Assembly: GCA_012515515.1 (NCBI GenBank)
Contig: JAAYYE010000011.1
Location: 11,402 to 75,401 of the forward strand
Source of the DNA: Minisyncoccota bacterium
Lineage (GTDB): Bacteria > Patescibacteria > Microgenomatia > UBA1400 > PJMF01
Length of the DNA: 64,000 nt
Reading direction: 5' to 3'
Below the pieces are notes generated by a model. It saw only the letters and a program-made list of their open reading frames with translations, searched no databases and was not told where the DNA came from. This document shows positions 51,610 to 59,917 of the stretch, in pieces. The translations under genes were made by a program, and so were the position numbers. Numbering within the stretch: the stretch's first letter is position 1; each line of letters starts with the position of its first letter.

Positions 51610-51682
51610 AAGCTTCTTTCTTTGCTAAGTGTTTATAATAAAGCAAAAAGAGGTGAATAAAAACACCCAAATACATTGCTAG

Positions 51683-52678
51683 CTAAGTATACTCTGACCA
51701 GGAACGGAATTTAAAAGGGAAATCGATGCTTGTTTGGCCACTCAAAAAATCATATAAAAATTTAAGAAAAAAGAATAATGAAGCAGGAAATATGATAAAA
51801 AAATGCTTGATGATTGGCTCTATTTTTTTAAATTTTCTTTTCAAAATTTCATAAATAATAAAAGAAAAGCTCCCATAAGCGCCAATAAATAAATATATTT
51901 GACCCAAATATTGCACGATCCCTTGCGTATTATGAATGCTGACTTCATTTTGACTATCAGCGTGTTGCAGAATTAGTTCCGGTGTTTGAAAATTAAAGAT
52001 TCTTTGTCCCCAGGAGATTTCATCGCCTGCTACAAATAATAAGACTAATCCGCCAAACAGGTAGAATAGAAAGTAGAAAGTGTTTTTTTGTTTTTGATGC
52101 AACAAGGCCAGTAAGAAGGCTAAGCCAGCTGAAAATATTACTACAAAAAATTGCAATGTTTCAATCAACTGATCTTCTTTATTAATTTCAATAAAGAAAT
52201 TTACTGGAAAAGTATAGGTAAATAAGCCCATTAATAGAAAAAAGAGAAATAAAGTGCTAATTAAAACATTAATTCTTTTTTTGAACCAATCCCAACAAGT
52301 TAATAAGCTTAGCACTGCCCCCTCAATAAAAAAGAGCACAAAATAGGCATGATTGATATGAAACAAGTTGTAAACATAATTTTCGTAGTGAATGAACTCT
52401 AAGTAAGAAAAGCCAAGCATAAGGATCAAGTTGATCAACAGGAAGGAAATGCTAAATCTTTTTAAAAATTTATTTTTAAAAAATTCTTTATTTTTGAAAA
52501 ATAATAAAATTAAACTAGCAATTAATAAAACGAATAGATACTTTGAATCCAGAAAAAAATGTTTTTTGAAAAAACCAGGATATTTATAACTGTCTAATAA
52601 GACAGTTAAATTAACAAAAATAAAAAAAACAAAATAAAAAATATTAAAAATTTTTTTATTTATAATTATTTTTTTCAT
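51683..52678 (-). CDS. Polytopic membrane protein of unknown function
   Basis: About eight membrane helices over 331 residues. A conserved-looking outer loop (GDEISWGQRIFNFQTPE, then NEVSIHNTQG) separates the last helices. I do not know the family. It lies 8 bases after the CotH gene, so it belongs to the same transcript. Confidence 0.65.
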   Translation of the reverse strand: MKKIIINKKIFNIFYFVFFIFVNLTVLLDSYKYPGFFKKHFFLDSKYLFVLLIASLILLFFKNKEFFKNKFLKRFSISFLLINLILMLGFSYLEFIHYENYVYNLFHINHAYFVLFFIEGAVLSLLTCWDWFKKRINVLISTLFLFFLLMGLFTYTFPVNFFIEINKEDQLIETLQFFVVIFSAGLAFLLALLHQKQKNTFYFLFYLFGGLVLLFVAGDEISWGQRIFNFQTPELILQHADSQNEVSIHNTQGIVQYLGQIYLFIGAYGSFSFIIYEILKRKFKKIEPIIKHFFIIFPASLFFFLKFLYDFLSGQTSIDFPFKFRSWSEYT

Positions 52679-52686
52679 AATTATTA

Positions 52687-54585
52687 TTATTTATAATTAG
52701 CAATTAAATTAATATTGGCATCAAGTAAAAAATTAATTTTCTCATTGTCCGACTCAATATCACCAGTCCAAGAAACAAATTTACAGCCGGCGCTTGAAAT
52801 TGCTTCTACATCAATTCTAACATCATTAAAATATTCTCCAACCCAAGGCATTTGTTCTTTATCAATAACAATGCTATTGACCTTAATTGAGCCACAGGCA
52901 GGATTATTAGTATTAATGCTTATATTGCTCATGCCTGAAAGATTAAAAAACTTGATTGTATGTTCTTTCATATAGATTGGTCGCCAGTAAGCATAGACTT
53001 TTAATAGTTCAACATTATTTTTCCATTCCTCATAAGAGCCTATGCTTTTAATTTTATCAATATTTTCTTGATTATTTATGATTCCTGGCCAAGTTTCTTT
53101 ATTGTGCCAGCGCTCAATTTGTCTAGGCATTTCCGAGTCAATTGCGCCTGCCAACTCATCAATTTTTGCTACGACATTTTCATATTTAAAGGATGTATTT
53201 AATAAATCAGCGTATTGATTGACAAACTCATTAGCAAAGCTGTAGTTATAAAATAAATTTCTAAAGGGGAAGTGGTCATCAACTAAACGATCTTGATAAG
53301 GATTGGCTCTGGCAGATCTTTGCATGTCTTCTTCACTTTGCTTGCCAGCCCCAAATCCTACATCTAAATCAAAAAGTAACCAGCGGAAGCGTCCATCTAA
53401 ACCATAGGGAGCATTCGGTTCAAAAGCATTGGTTTCATAGCGCCAAAGTTTAGCGTTACCATAGGGCCAATCAAAATTATTAAAATGTAATTCAGTAATT
53501 AAATAATCGCGGTAATTAATTGGGTCCAGATATTGTTGTAAATTATTTAAGTCGGTGCAACTTTGGCAACTTTTTGTTTGATCAAAAAGTTTGTTATAAA
53601 GCTCAACGCCCCCGGTGTCTTTTCCCTCATCTAGTTTTATGCGACCGCGATCAACGCCAACATCATGAGGCACATAATAAATATTGACGCGTTTTGCATC
53701 GGCACCGTAGTGGTTGCTGAAATAGTCTTGGTCATATCTTTCACGAATGTCATATAAACCCCAATATTGACCATTTAAATAGAGAACTGCTGGGCGATAG
53801 TCTTGTAAATCAACTGTTAAATTAGCGTCTTCAACGATTTCTTGCATCAAGGCATCTCTTAAATGGGTATGACTCCAATCACCACCAGCATTTCTTAAAA
53901 TAAAAGAATTAAAATTCTGTACTTTGCCATCAGGAAATAAGGGGTACTTAAGAGTTTGATTATTTTCCTTATTAGTAATTAAAATCCGAAAAGATTTTTG
54001 CGGCAGTCCTCGTGTTCCACCACCATGAATTCTAATCCCTACTTCTCGAGAAAATCCGCGTGTTCCATCTTCTTCATAAAAATTTATTACCCCATTTCTT
54101 TCCCACTCCTTACCCTTTTTTGCATAATTTTTTTCCGTATAGATGCCAATTTCTTCATCCCACAAATTAACTGGGTCTGTGGATAAAGAAATTACTGCTA
54201 GATCGTGCTGGGTATTAATAAACACATCATGGGTTTGCACTGCCCCCAGCTGTTTGCCTTTTTTATAAAGGACAAATTTTAAAGTAGTGCTTTCCTTGAT
54301 TTCAATGGGATTTTGGTATTTGTCGCTGCTTTCATTGGGTGTAGCACCATCCTTAGTGTAATAAATTGTGGCGTTTTTAATCGGTGAGCTTAAAGTTAAA
54401 TTAATCGCTTCTTGTGAAAAATTAATATCTGGATCAAAGCTTATTTTTTGTTTTAATAAATTAATTTTTATAAAATCAAAATTAAATAAAATTAAAATGA
54501 AAAAAATTAAAATAAAAAAAGCACTTAAATATTTTAAAATTTTTTTCCAAGCCAAATGAAATTTTTTGTCTTTTTTTAAAATCAT
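52687..54585 (-). CDS. CotH-type kinase domain protein
   Basis: One N-terminal membrane helix (about 15-35) is followed by a chitobiase C-terminal-like domain (about 50-110, ATIYYTKDGATPNESS) and the CotH kinase domain (about 130-500). Visible marks are GIRIHGGGTRGLPQKSFRI, FILRNAGGDWSHTHLRDAL, GLYDIRERYDQDYF and WLLFDLDVGFG. A C-terminal repeat-like domain (about 540-630) ends WTGDIESDN. CotH proteins phosphorylate spore-coat proteins in Bacillus; here a surface protein may be the target. It is separated from the VTC gene by 1 base. Confidence 0.85.
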   Translation of the reverse strand: MILKKDKKFHLAWKKILKYLSAFFILIFFILILFNFDFIKINLLKQKISFDPDINFSQEAINLTLSSPIKNATIYYTKDGATPNESSDKYQNPIEIKESTTLKFVLYKKGKQLGAVQTHDVFINTQHDLAVISLSTDPVNLWDEEIGIYTEKNYAKKGKEWERNGVINFYEEDGTRGFSREVGIRIHGGGTRGLPQKSFRILITNKENNQTLKYPLFPDGKVQNFNSFILRNAGGDWSHTHLRDALMQEIVEDANLTVDLQDYRPAVLYLNGQYWGLYDIRERYDQDYFSNHYGADAKRVNIYYVPHDVGVDRGRIKLDEGKDTGGVELYNKLFDQTKSCQSCTDLNNLQQYLDPINYRDYLITELHFNNFDWPYGNAKLWRYETNAFEPNAPYGLDGRFRWLLFDLDVGFGAGKQSEEDMQRSARANPYQDRLVDDHFPFRNLFYNYSFANEFVNQYADLLNTSFKYENVVAKIDELAGAIDSEMPRQIERWHNKETWPGIINNQENIDKIKSIGSYEEWKNNVELLKVYAYWRPIYMKEHTIKFFNLSGMSNISINTNNPACGSIKVNSIVIDKEQMPWVGEYFNDVRIDVEAISSAGCKFVSWTGDIESDNEKINFLLDANINLIANYK

Positions 54586-54586
54586 G

Positions 54587-55264
54587 TTAAATTTTAACTT
54601 GCGGATAGATTTTTAACATTCCTAGCACATATTTAGATGATTTAGTCATGCGAAAAGGAAAAAAGGAGCTAATTTTATCTGCCTCTGCATCGTTTTGCTG
54701 ATCATATTTTAATTCTAAGATAGTTGCGCTAATTTGCAGTTTCGTGTTCCAAGATATTTGATTGTTATTAATTTGATAGAAGCGTAAATCACGATCAATG
54801 GTTAGGCGATATTTTTTATCAGCCGATTGAAAATAGCGCCGAAAATATGAAATTAAAAGCACTGGTTGGAGATTTTTTAGCTTATGTTTAGTGAGCGATG
54901 CAAAATTATTTTCACCGATAAGCAAGTCATGAATTGTTGGCAAGTCACCAGCTGAGGAAAAATTTTGGCAGGCAATTGTCTCCTTACTGCCTAGTAAGCC
55001 AACTTTAATTTTAAATTCTAAGTTGGGATCGAGAGCATTTTCTAAGTCATCATACCAGCGCAGCCTAATTTTTAAACGCTCCTGACTACCTTGGACATTA
55101 TGTTGATAAAAATCGAGGCTATGATTATCAAAATAAAGGCTGTTGACCTGGCGCTCATGATATATTTCTGAAAAAATAGCCGGGTGCAGTTTAATAACGG
55201 TTTCTAATTGCTTATCATTTAACTCAGTCAAAAAAAATTTCCGCTCGTATCTCGCGTTCTGCAT
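54587..55264 (-). CDS. VTC-domain polyphosphate polymerase-like protein
   Basis: The protein (225 residues) is a triphosphate-tunnel enzyme: RYERKFFL at the start, VNSLYFD, RLKIRLRWY, LEFKIK and SYFRRYF supply the basic tunnel residues, and the Glu residues for metal are present. In yeast and bacteria VTC domains polymerise phosphate from ATP. It is the first gene of the VTC-CotH-membrane protein-DUF4956 cluster. TAAAAT (55276-55271) lies 6 nt before the ATG. Confidence 0.85.
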   Translation of the reverse strand: MQNARYERKFFLTELNDKQLETVIKLHPAIFSEIYHERQVNSLYFDNHSLDFYQHNVQGSQERLKIRLRWYDDLENALDPNLEFKIKVGLLGSKETIACQNFSSAGDLPTIHDLLIGENNFASLTKHKLKNLQPVLLISYFRRYFQSADKKYRLTIDRDLRFYQINNNQISWNTKLQISATILELKYDQQNDAEADKISSFFPFRMTKSSKYVLGMLKIYPQVKI

Positions 55265-55347
55265 ATCTCAATTTTATCATTAAACTTTTTTTAACACATT
55301 GGACAAAAGCTTGATTTTTTCCACATTTTTCAGTATAATGTCCCATA

Positions 55348-56169
55348 ATGATAAATAAAAAGACGAGGGTGAGATTATATCGAAAATCCCCGGCTAAATT
55401 TATTTTACAAAAAGCAAAAAGCCTCAAGAAGTTGGCGATGTTTTCTTTTGTTTTGAGTTTTTTACTACTTATCTTAAGCAATCCATTTTTTAGTTTTCAA
55501 GCAATTAAAAACTTACCAAATGCACTTAATCAATCAAAACAGATCATTGGTGCTGTTCCCGAATTTCTTCAAAATTTACCACAAGAAGTAGAGAAGAACA
55601 CCTTTGCCTTTTTTGATTGGACAAAAATGCAACTTGACAGGACTTGGCCAATTTTTGCCAGAGAGGAGGCCCCAAGCCAAGAAGCTGGTCAAAGTGCTTT
55701 AGCTAAGCTCATAGAAACCCCCGACTACGCGACTTTGCCTTTTTATATTGAAATACCCAGCCTAGAACTCTATGAACAGGTTCATCCCAACATTGATCCT
55801 AATATTCCTGAAGAATATCAGGCGGCACTAGAATCTGGTGTGGCACACGCCAAAAATTCAGCTTTTCCTGGTCAAGAAAAATTAATTTATATTTTTGGAC
55901 ACTCTACTAATGGTTTATGGAATGTCGAAGCTTACAATGCGGTTTTTTACCAAATTAAAGACTTGGCTATTGGTGAGCAAATCATTCTTCATTTGGGAGA
56001 TGAACAATTTGTTTACGAAGTGAGTGCTCAAGATGTAGTTGCTAGTACAGAGATTGATTTTGTTAACAATCTTCAGGAGGAAAACATCTTATTACTGCAA
56101 ACCTGTTGGCCACCGGGCACCAGTTGGCAGCGTTTATTTATTACTGCCTTACCTGTTGTTAAGGAATAA
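55348..56169 (+). CDS. Second sortase
   Basis: A membrane helix (about 30-50) and a helical spacer (60-120) precede the sortase barrel (about 130-270). The catalytic His is in YIFGHSTNG, the Cys in LLQTCWPPGTSWQR. It is longer (273) than the first sortase. The gene 90 bases downstream encodes a protein with a TPDTG sorting signal. TATAAT (55334-55339) is 8 nt before the ATG. Confidence 0.88.
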   Translation: MINKKTRVRLYRKSPAKFILQKAKSLKKLAMFSFVLSFLLLILSNPFFSFQAIKNLPNALNQSKQIIGAVPEFLQNLPQEVEKNTFAFFDWTKMQLDRTWPIFAREEAPSQEAGQSALAKLIETPDYATLPFYIEIPSLELYEQVHPNIDPNIPEEYQAALESGVAHAKNSAFPGQEKLIYIFGHSTNGLWNVEAYNAVFYQIKDLAIGEQIILHLGDEQFVYEVSAQDVVASTEIDFVNNLQEENILLLQTCWPPGTSWQRLFITALPVVKE

Positions 56170-56181
56170 TATCCCATAATA

Positions 56182-56210
56182 TTGACAATAATTAATTATA
56201 AGTATATAAT
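56182..56210 (+). promoter_or_regulatory. Consensus sigma-70 promoter
   Basis: TTGACA (56182-56187), a 17-nt spacer and TATAAT (56205-56210) are perfect consensus. It drives the sortase-substrate gene at 56260. The flank CCCATAATA before the -35 is repeated before the promoter at 57052. Confidence 0.85.
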
Positions 56211-56259
56211 ACGCTATCATATATATTATTAATAAAAATTAAAAAATAAAAAAGTATTT

Positions 56260-56937
56260 ATGAAAAAAATAATTTCTTCCCTTTTATTAGCAACAGCTTT
56301 TCTTTTAGTGACTCTTAATGTTGCCAGTGCTCGCGATTGTCACACCGTTTATGGTGGTGGTGAAGTCTGTGAGAACGGTGATTTAAGCCTAGATAAAAAG
56401 ATTTTTAATCCAAAAGCTAATGAATATTGGGATAATATTGCTGCTAGTTCTTACACTTTTGCTCCTGAGCAAGAAGTTAAATTTAGATTACGCATTAAAA
56501 ATGTGAGCGATGTTAAAACCAACAAAGTTCGTCTAATTGATGATTTTGCTCGTTTAGTTGATTACATGTTCTATTTAGGAGCAGACGGTAAAGAATATCC
56601 AGTTGAATTTAAGGATAATGAATTAAAATTTATTTTTGATACTGTTGATCCTGATGAAGAAATTACCGTCTATTTTACTGCCCGATTTAAAGGTAAAAAC
56701 GAATTGCCAGCTGGCACTACTTGTATTACCAATAAGGCTAAAGTTTATTCTCGACCAGATGATGTGAGTGATAGTGATTATGCTAGCTTTTGTGTAAAAA
56801 GCGATGGTGCTGCTATTATTACTGAGAGCACTCCAGATACCGGTTTTGATTTAAGCACAGTTTTGCTTTTAGAAGCAGTGGCTTTAGCTGGCGTTGGTGC
56901 TTTTGCTTTAGGCAAATCAAAGAAATTTAGTAAATAA
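56260..56937 (+). CDS. Sortase-anchored surface protein
   Basis: A signal peptide (1-24, ASA cleavage) leads to a single DUF11/pilin-like beta domain (about 45-185) with Cys residues. The end is a sorting signal: TPDTG (about 196-200), a hydrophobic helix and KSKKFSK. The strongest promoter in the window suggests high expression, so it may be a major surface or pilus-like subunit joined by the sortase next door. An intrinsic terminator follows at 56964. Confidence 0.82.
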   Translation: MKKIISSLLLATAFLLVTLNVASARDCHTVYGGGEVCENGDLSLDKKIFNPKANEYWDNIAASSYTFAPEQEVKFRLRIKNVSDVKTNKVRLIDDFARLVDYMFYLGADGKEYPVEFKDNELKFIFDTVDPDEEITVYFTARFKGKNELPAGTTCITNKAKVYSRPDDVSDSDYASFCVKSDGAAIITESTPDTGFDLSTVLLLEAVALAGVGAFALGKSKKFSK

Positions 56938-56963
56938 AATTTACAGAGATAATTGAAATTGAA

Positions 56964-56990
56964 AGCCCTTCTTTGACAGAAGGGCTTTTT
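56964..56990 (+). terminator. Intrinsic terminator
   Basis: AGCCCTTCT (56964-56972) pairs with AGAAGGGCT (56978-56986), followed by TTTT. Confidence 0.88.
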
Positions 56991-57051
56991 GAAATAGTCG
57001 AAGTGACTTTTCAACTTATTGGCAAAAAGATAATTTTAACATCCCATAATA

Positions 57052-57080
57052 TTGACAAAAATGACTTTATTTGATATACT
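57052..57080 (+). promoter_or_regulatory. Strong promoter of the lipoprotein cassette
   Basis: TTGACA (57052-57057), 17 nt, TATACT (57075-57080). The message starts near 57087 and has a leader of about 350 nt. Confidence 0.8.
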
Positions 57081-57116
57081 TATATATATTAATTAATAAA
57101 TAATGAATCTTTTGAT

Positions 57117-57213
57117 TAGAGAACAGTTTTTGACAGCTCCATCTTTTCCCCCAAACCCTTGTGTCAAAAATTATTCTCTACTCGAAAGAGTAGAAGAAGG
57201 AGCTCTTAAGTAA
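57117..57213 (+). promoter_or_regulatory. Structured leader, divergent fourth member of the boxA group
   Basis: TAGAGAA (57117-57123) pairs with TTCTCTA (57174-57180). Inside, TTTTTGACA (57127-57135) pairs with TGTCAAAAA (57162-57170). A GNRA hairpin follows: TACTC GAAA GAGTA (57179-57192). GCTCTTAAGTAA at 57202-57213 resembles lambda boxA. The loop AGCTCC (57135-57140) can pair with GGAGCT (57199-57204), a possible pseudoknot that would hide the boxA-like sequence. Confidence 0.5.
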
Positions 57214-57289
57214 AGCTTAAAACCTAGAAATTGCTTCTGGAGTTTTGAGTCACTTACGAAAAGAGACGCACCTTAACAAGGAGGAAATA

Positions 57290-57334
57290 ATGCCCGAGGC
57301 ATTTTGGTCCAGCTTTTTTAGCAATCATGATTGA
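57290..57334 (+). CDS. Possible 14-residue leader peptide
   Basis: ATG 57290 has a strong AAGGAGG site 5 nt upstream and encodes MPEAFWSSFFSNHD. It overlaps a hairpin whose arms (57304-57315 and 57349-57360) pair in 11 of 12 positions. The layout resembles an attenuator or translation-coupled leader for the lipoprotein gene. It may also be chance. Confidence 0.35.
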   Translation: MPEAFWSSFFSNHD

Positions 57335-57437
57335 GGTGGTTGTTAGAGAAGCTGGTCCAAGCGTGCCATCAGGGCAATGGACGAGTCGGTGACCACTGCT
57401 GTTTAGTGGAATTAGACGCATAAAAGGAGAAAAGATC

Positions 57438-58403
57438 ATGCGCAAGTTTTTTGTTGTTTTGTTTGTTTTGGCGAGTTTACTCGCCGCCTGCCAGCCGAAG
57501 GCTGAGCAGGAAGCAACCCCTCTACCTCCAGCAGAGGTAGAGGAACCCGTAGTCGAAGAACCAACGGTTGAAGAGCCCGTGCTTGAGCCCGTGGTCGAAG
57601 AACCGGTGGTCGAACCCGTGGTTGAAGAACCCGTGGTTGAAGTACCGGTGGAAGAACCCGTGGTTGAAGAACCAACGGTCGAAGAACCGGTGGTTGAAGA
57701 GCCGGTAGTCGAACCCGTGGTAATCGCGGAGTGTCCCCTCAAGGATCAGGGCTTAAGGATTGAATTCCTCGGAGCCCTTCATCCAGAAGATGGGTTTTAT
57801 ACCCTGTCTTCGGGAATGGAGCAATTGGCGAGTTATGTCGGTTGCAATGCTTTGATCGAGGGTCGACAAGTCCTCGCCGAGGAGCACCACATCTGGGTCT
57901 TTGAAGGCCTAGCCGAGTGGGAACTCCCCGTGCGCGAGGGCAGCCTGTGGGTTTACCCCATTGGCTGGAACATGAGCGATTTCTCGGCAGCTAAGCCGCC
58001 AATCGCCAGCGAATTTGTGACCGCCAAGCGTCACAATCAACTGGCGAACGACTATGATTGGGTTATCTATGTCCATGACGGGAAAAACACTTTTGTGTTT
58101 CCCGCGGGGCAGGATACACCCTCGGTGTTTTTACCGGACAACGCCGCCTTTAGCCAGCCACAGCCCATATCCGTTCACGGAATCTGGGATGGCTCGTCTT
58201 TCAACGCCAGCATTGGCGCCGAAAAGGCCACAACTGTGGCCTTGTTGGATGGCGAACTGTTTTCCTGGGTAAACGCCCGGGACAACATCCATTTCAGCTC
58301 GATCCAGGCATGGACCATGCCGTCGAGCTGGAGTGCAGCCCAGGTAAAGGCCTGGGCGGCCGCCACCTTTCCGGGGCAAACTCTTCAAGAGTATGCCCCA
58401 TAA
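57438..58403 (+). CDS. Secreted lipoprotein with Val-Glu-Pro repeats
   Basis: The N-terminus is a lipoprotein signal: hydrophobic 5-17 with lipobox LLAAC (Cys 18). Residues about 32-94 are a charged, rigid stalk of EEPVVEEPT-type repeats. The C-terminal domain (95-321) has several Trp residues and three Cys and belongs to no family that I know. The site AAGGAG lies 9 nt before the ATG. G+C is clearly higher than in all neighbouring genes. It looks like a stalked surface domain. Confidence 0.75.
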   Translation: MRKFFVVLFVLASLLAACQPKAEQEATPLPPAEVEEPVVEEPTVEEPVLEPVVEEPVVEPVVEEPVVEVPVEEPVVEEPTVEEPVVEEPVVEPVVIAECPLKDQGLRIEFLGALHPEDGFYTLSSGMEQLASYVGCNALIEGRQVLAEEHHIWVFEGLAEWELPVREGSLWVYPIGWNMSDFSAAKPPIASEFVTAKRHNQLANDYDWVIYVHDGKNTFVFPAGQDTPSVFLPDNAAFSQPQPISVHGIWDGSSFNASIGAEKATTVALLDGELFSWVNARDNIHFSSIQAWTMPSSWSAAQVKAWAAATFPGQTLQEYAP

Positions 58404-58415
58404 ATATCCTCCTTG

Positions 58416-58448
58416 CCCGCGTCCCCCTTGAAACACAGGAGACGCGGG
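58416..58448 (+). terminator. GC-rich hairpin after the lipoprotein gene
   Basis: CCCGCGTC (58416-58423) pairs with GACGCGGG (58441-58448), beginning 12 nt after the stop. No T tract follows at once. It matches the gene-end hairpins of the other three cassettes. Confidence 0.55.
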
Positions 58449-58499
58449 TAAAACAAAGCCCATCAATTAGGATTGGTGGTTTTTGTTTTACCAAAAATT

Positions 58500-59891
58500 A
58501 TGAAATTAAGTAACAAGACCTACCAGCGCTTTAATGATCCAGCTACTTTGTTGCTAGTTTCTAGTTTTCCTCTGCAAGGTGAGGAAATTGCCAAACGTAA
58601 CGCAGTGGCTCGTTATAGCCAATTATTGTTGCAACACTTTCCTAATCAACAACAAGTGGTGGTTTTGTGTGAGCAAATTGCTGGTGCAAATAACCAGGCT
58701 TATTTACTCAAAAAGAACATTTTAGTTATTCCCAGCTATACAGTTAACTCAATTAAGCTTTTTACTCAACTAAATAGTCAATTTAAACGTTTTTCTCAGG
58801 CAAAAAACATCCTCCTTCAGTTTGAATTTAGTTTATTTGGTAAAGAAATTATTACTTTTTTATTACCTTTTTTCTTTCTCTGGCAACGCTTACTTGGCAA
58901 AAAAATCTACAGCATGCTACATCAGGTAGTTTTAGATTTAGCTACTTTATCTGGTCAAGTGGCCTTGTCTGCTAGTTCGCTAAAAACTCTGTTTTTTAAT
59001 GGCGCGATGCGTCTGTTTTATAGTGTTTTAGGCTTGGCTAGCCAAAAAATATTGGTTCATGATCAATTTTTAGCTGAAAAATTACAAAACCTAGTGCCTC
59101 AGCATAAAGTGGCCATTATTCCTCACGGTATTAATGGTTATCAAAATTTTACTCAGAAACAACAAGCTAATTTTAAGCAAAGTTTAGGCTGTCAGCCTAG
59201 TGATCGACTAGTTTTAGCCTATGGTTATCATTCTTGGTACAAAGGTACTGATTGGTTAATCAAGAACTTTTTGCGTTTAAAAAAATCTGGCCAGTTGAGC
59301 AAGAATACTAAATTATTGTTAGCAGGAGATGTGGCACCTACCCAGAAAAATCAGGCTCATTTGCGTGCTTTTTATCAAAATCTGCACAATTTAATCAAAA
59401 ATAATAGTCAAGATATTATTCACACTGGTTTCGTGCCAGAAAAAGAGGTAGCAAAGATTTTTGCAGTGGCAGACTTAGTAGTTTTTCCTTATCGTGCGCG
59501 TATGTCCAGCTCGGGAGCTTTAGCTCTGGCTTTGCAATATCGTAAGCCTTTTATTTACTCAAGTTTTTTTGCCGAAAACTTAAGAACCGCTGAAGCGCAA
59601 AAATTAGCTAAACAGAATGGTGTCGCTACTGATCAATTATTATTTGACTTAAATTACAATTCTTTTGCCAAAGTATTTTTAAACAACTGGCAAAATCAAG
59701 TTTTAGCTCAAAAAATGTGGAATTTTGCTCGTCAATTATCCAAGGCGCATGACTGGAATGAGGTTGCTGGACAATATTTAAGCCATATACCAGTCAAAAA
59801 ACAAGTTGTTAAAGAACAAATTGTCAAAACGAGTGGGCTAGAAAAAGGATATGTTTGGCAAAAGCCAGCATATTCTCAAGCTGGCACTTAA
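58500..59891 (+). CDS. GT-B glycosyltransferase (GT4-like)
   Basis: The C-terminal half has the GT4 pattern: IIPHGINGY, LAYGYHSWYKGTDWLI, LLLAGD, HTGFVPEKEVAKIFAVADLVVFPYRARMSSSGALALAL with the donor-binding region. The N-terminal half (about 15-195) is the acceptor domain with a hydrophobic patch. It probably transfers a sugar from a nucleotide donor to an envelope glycan or lipid. ATG 58500 is preferred to a TTG at 58473. The next gene begins 26 bases after its stop. Confidence 0.82.
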   Translation: MKLSNKTYQRFNDPATLLLVSSFPLQGEEIAKRNAVARYSQLLLQHFPNQQQVVVLCEQIAGANNQAYLLKKNILVIPSYTVNSIKLFTQLNSQFKRFSQAKNILLQFEFSLFGKEIITFLLPFFFLWQRLLGKKIYSMLHQVVLDLATLSGQVALSASSLKTLFFNGAMRLFYSVLGLASQKILVHDQFLAEKLQNLVPQHKVAIIPHGINGYQNFTQKQQANFKQSLGCQPSDRLVLAYGYHSWYKGTDWLIKNFLRLKKSGQLSKNTKLLLAGDVAPTQKNQAHLRAFYQNLHNLIKNNSQDIIHTGFVPEKEVAKIFAVADLVVFPYRARMSSSGALALALQYRKPFIYSSFFAENLRTAEAQKLAKQNGVATDQLLFDLNYNSFAKVFLNNWQNQVLAQKMWNFARQLSKAHDWNEVAGQYLSHIPVKKQVVKEQIVKTSGLEKGYVWQKPAYSQAGT

Positions 59892-59917
59892 GCTTAGTTT
59901 TTGTATACAATTAAGTT

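Noticed and set aside
57254..57742. Minus-strand frame of 162 codons rich in Gly-Ser-Thr
   Set aside because: It is the antisense of the Val-Glu-Pro repeat region; its repeats are explained by the codons of the plus-strand lipoprotein, which has a signal peptide and ribosome site.
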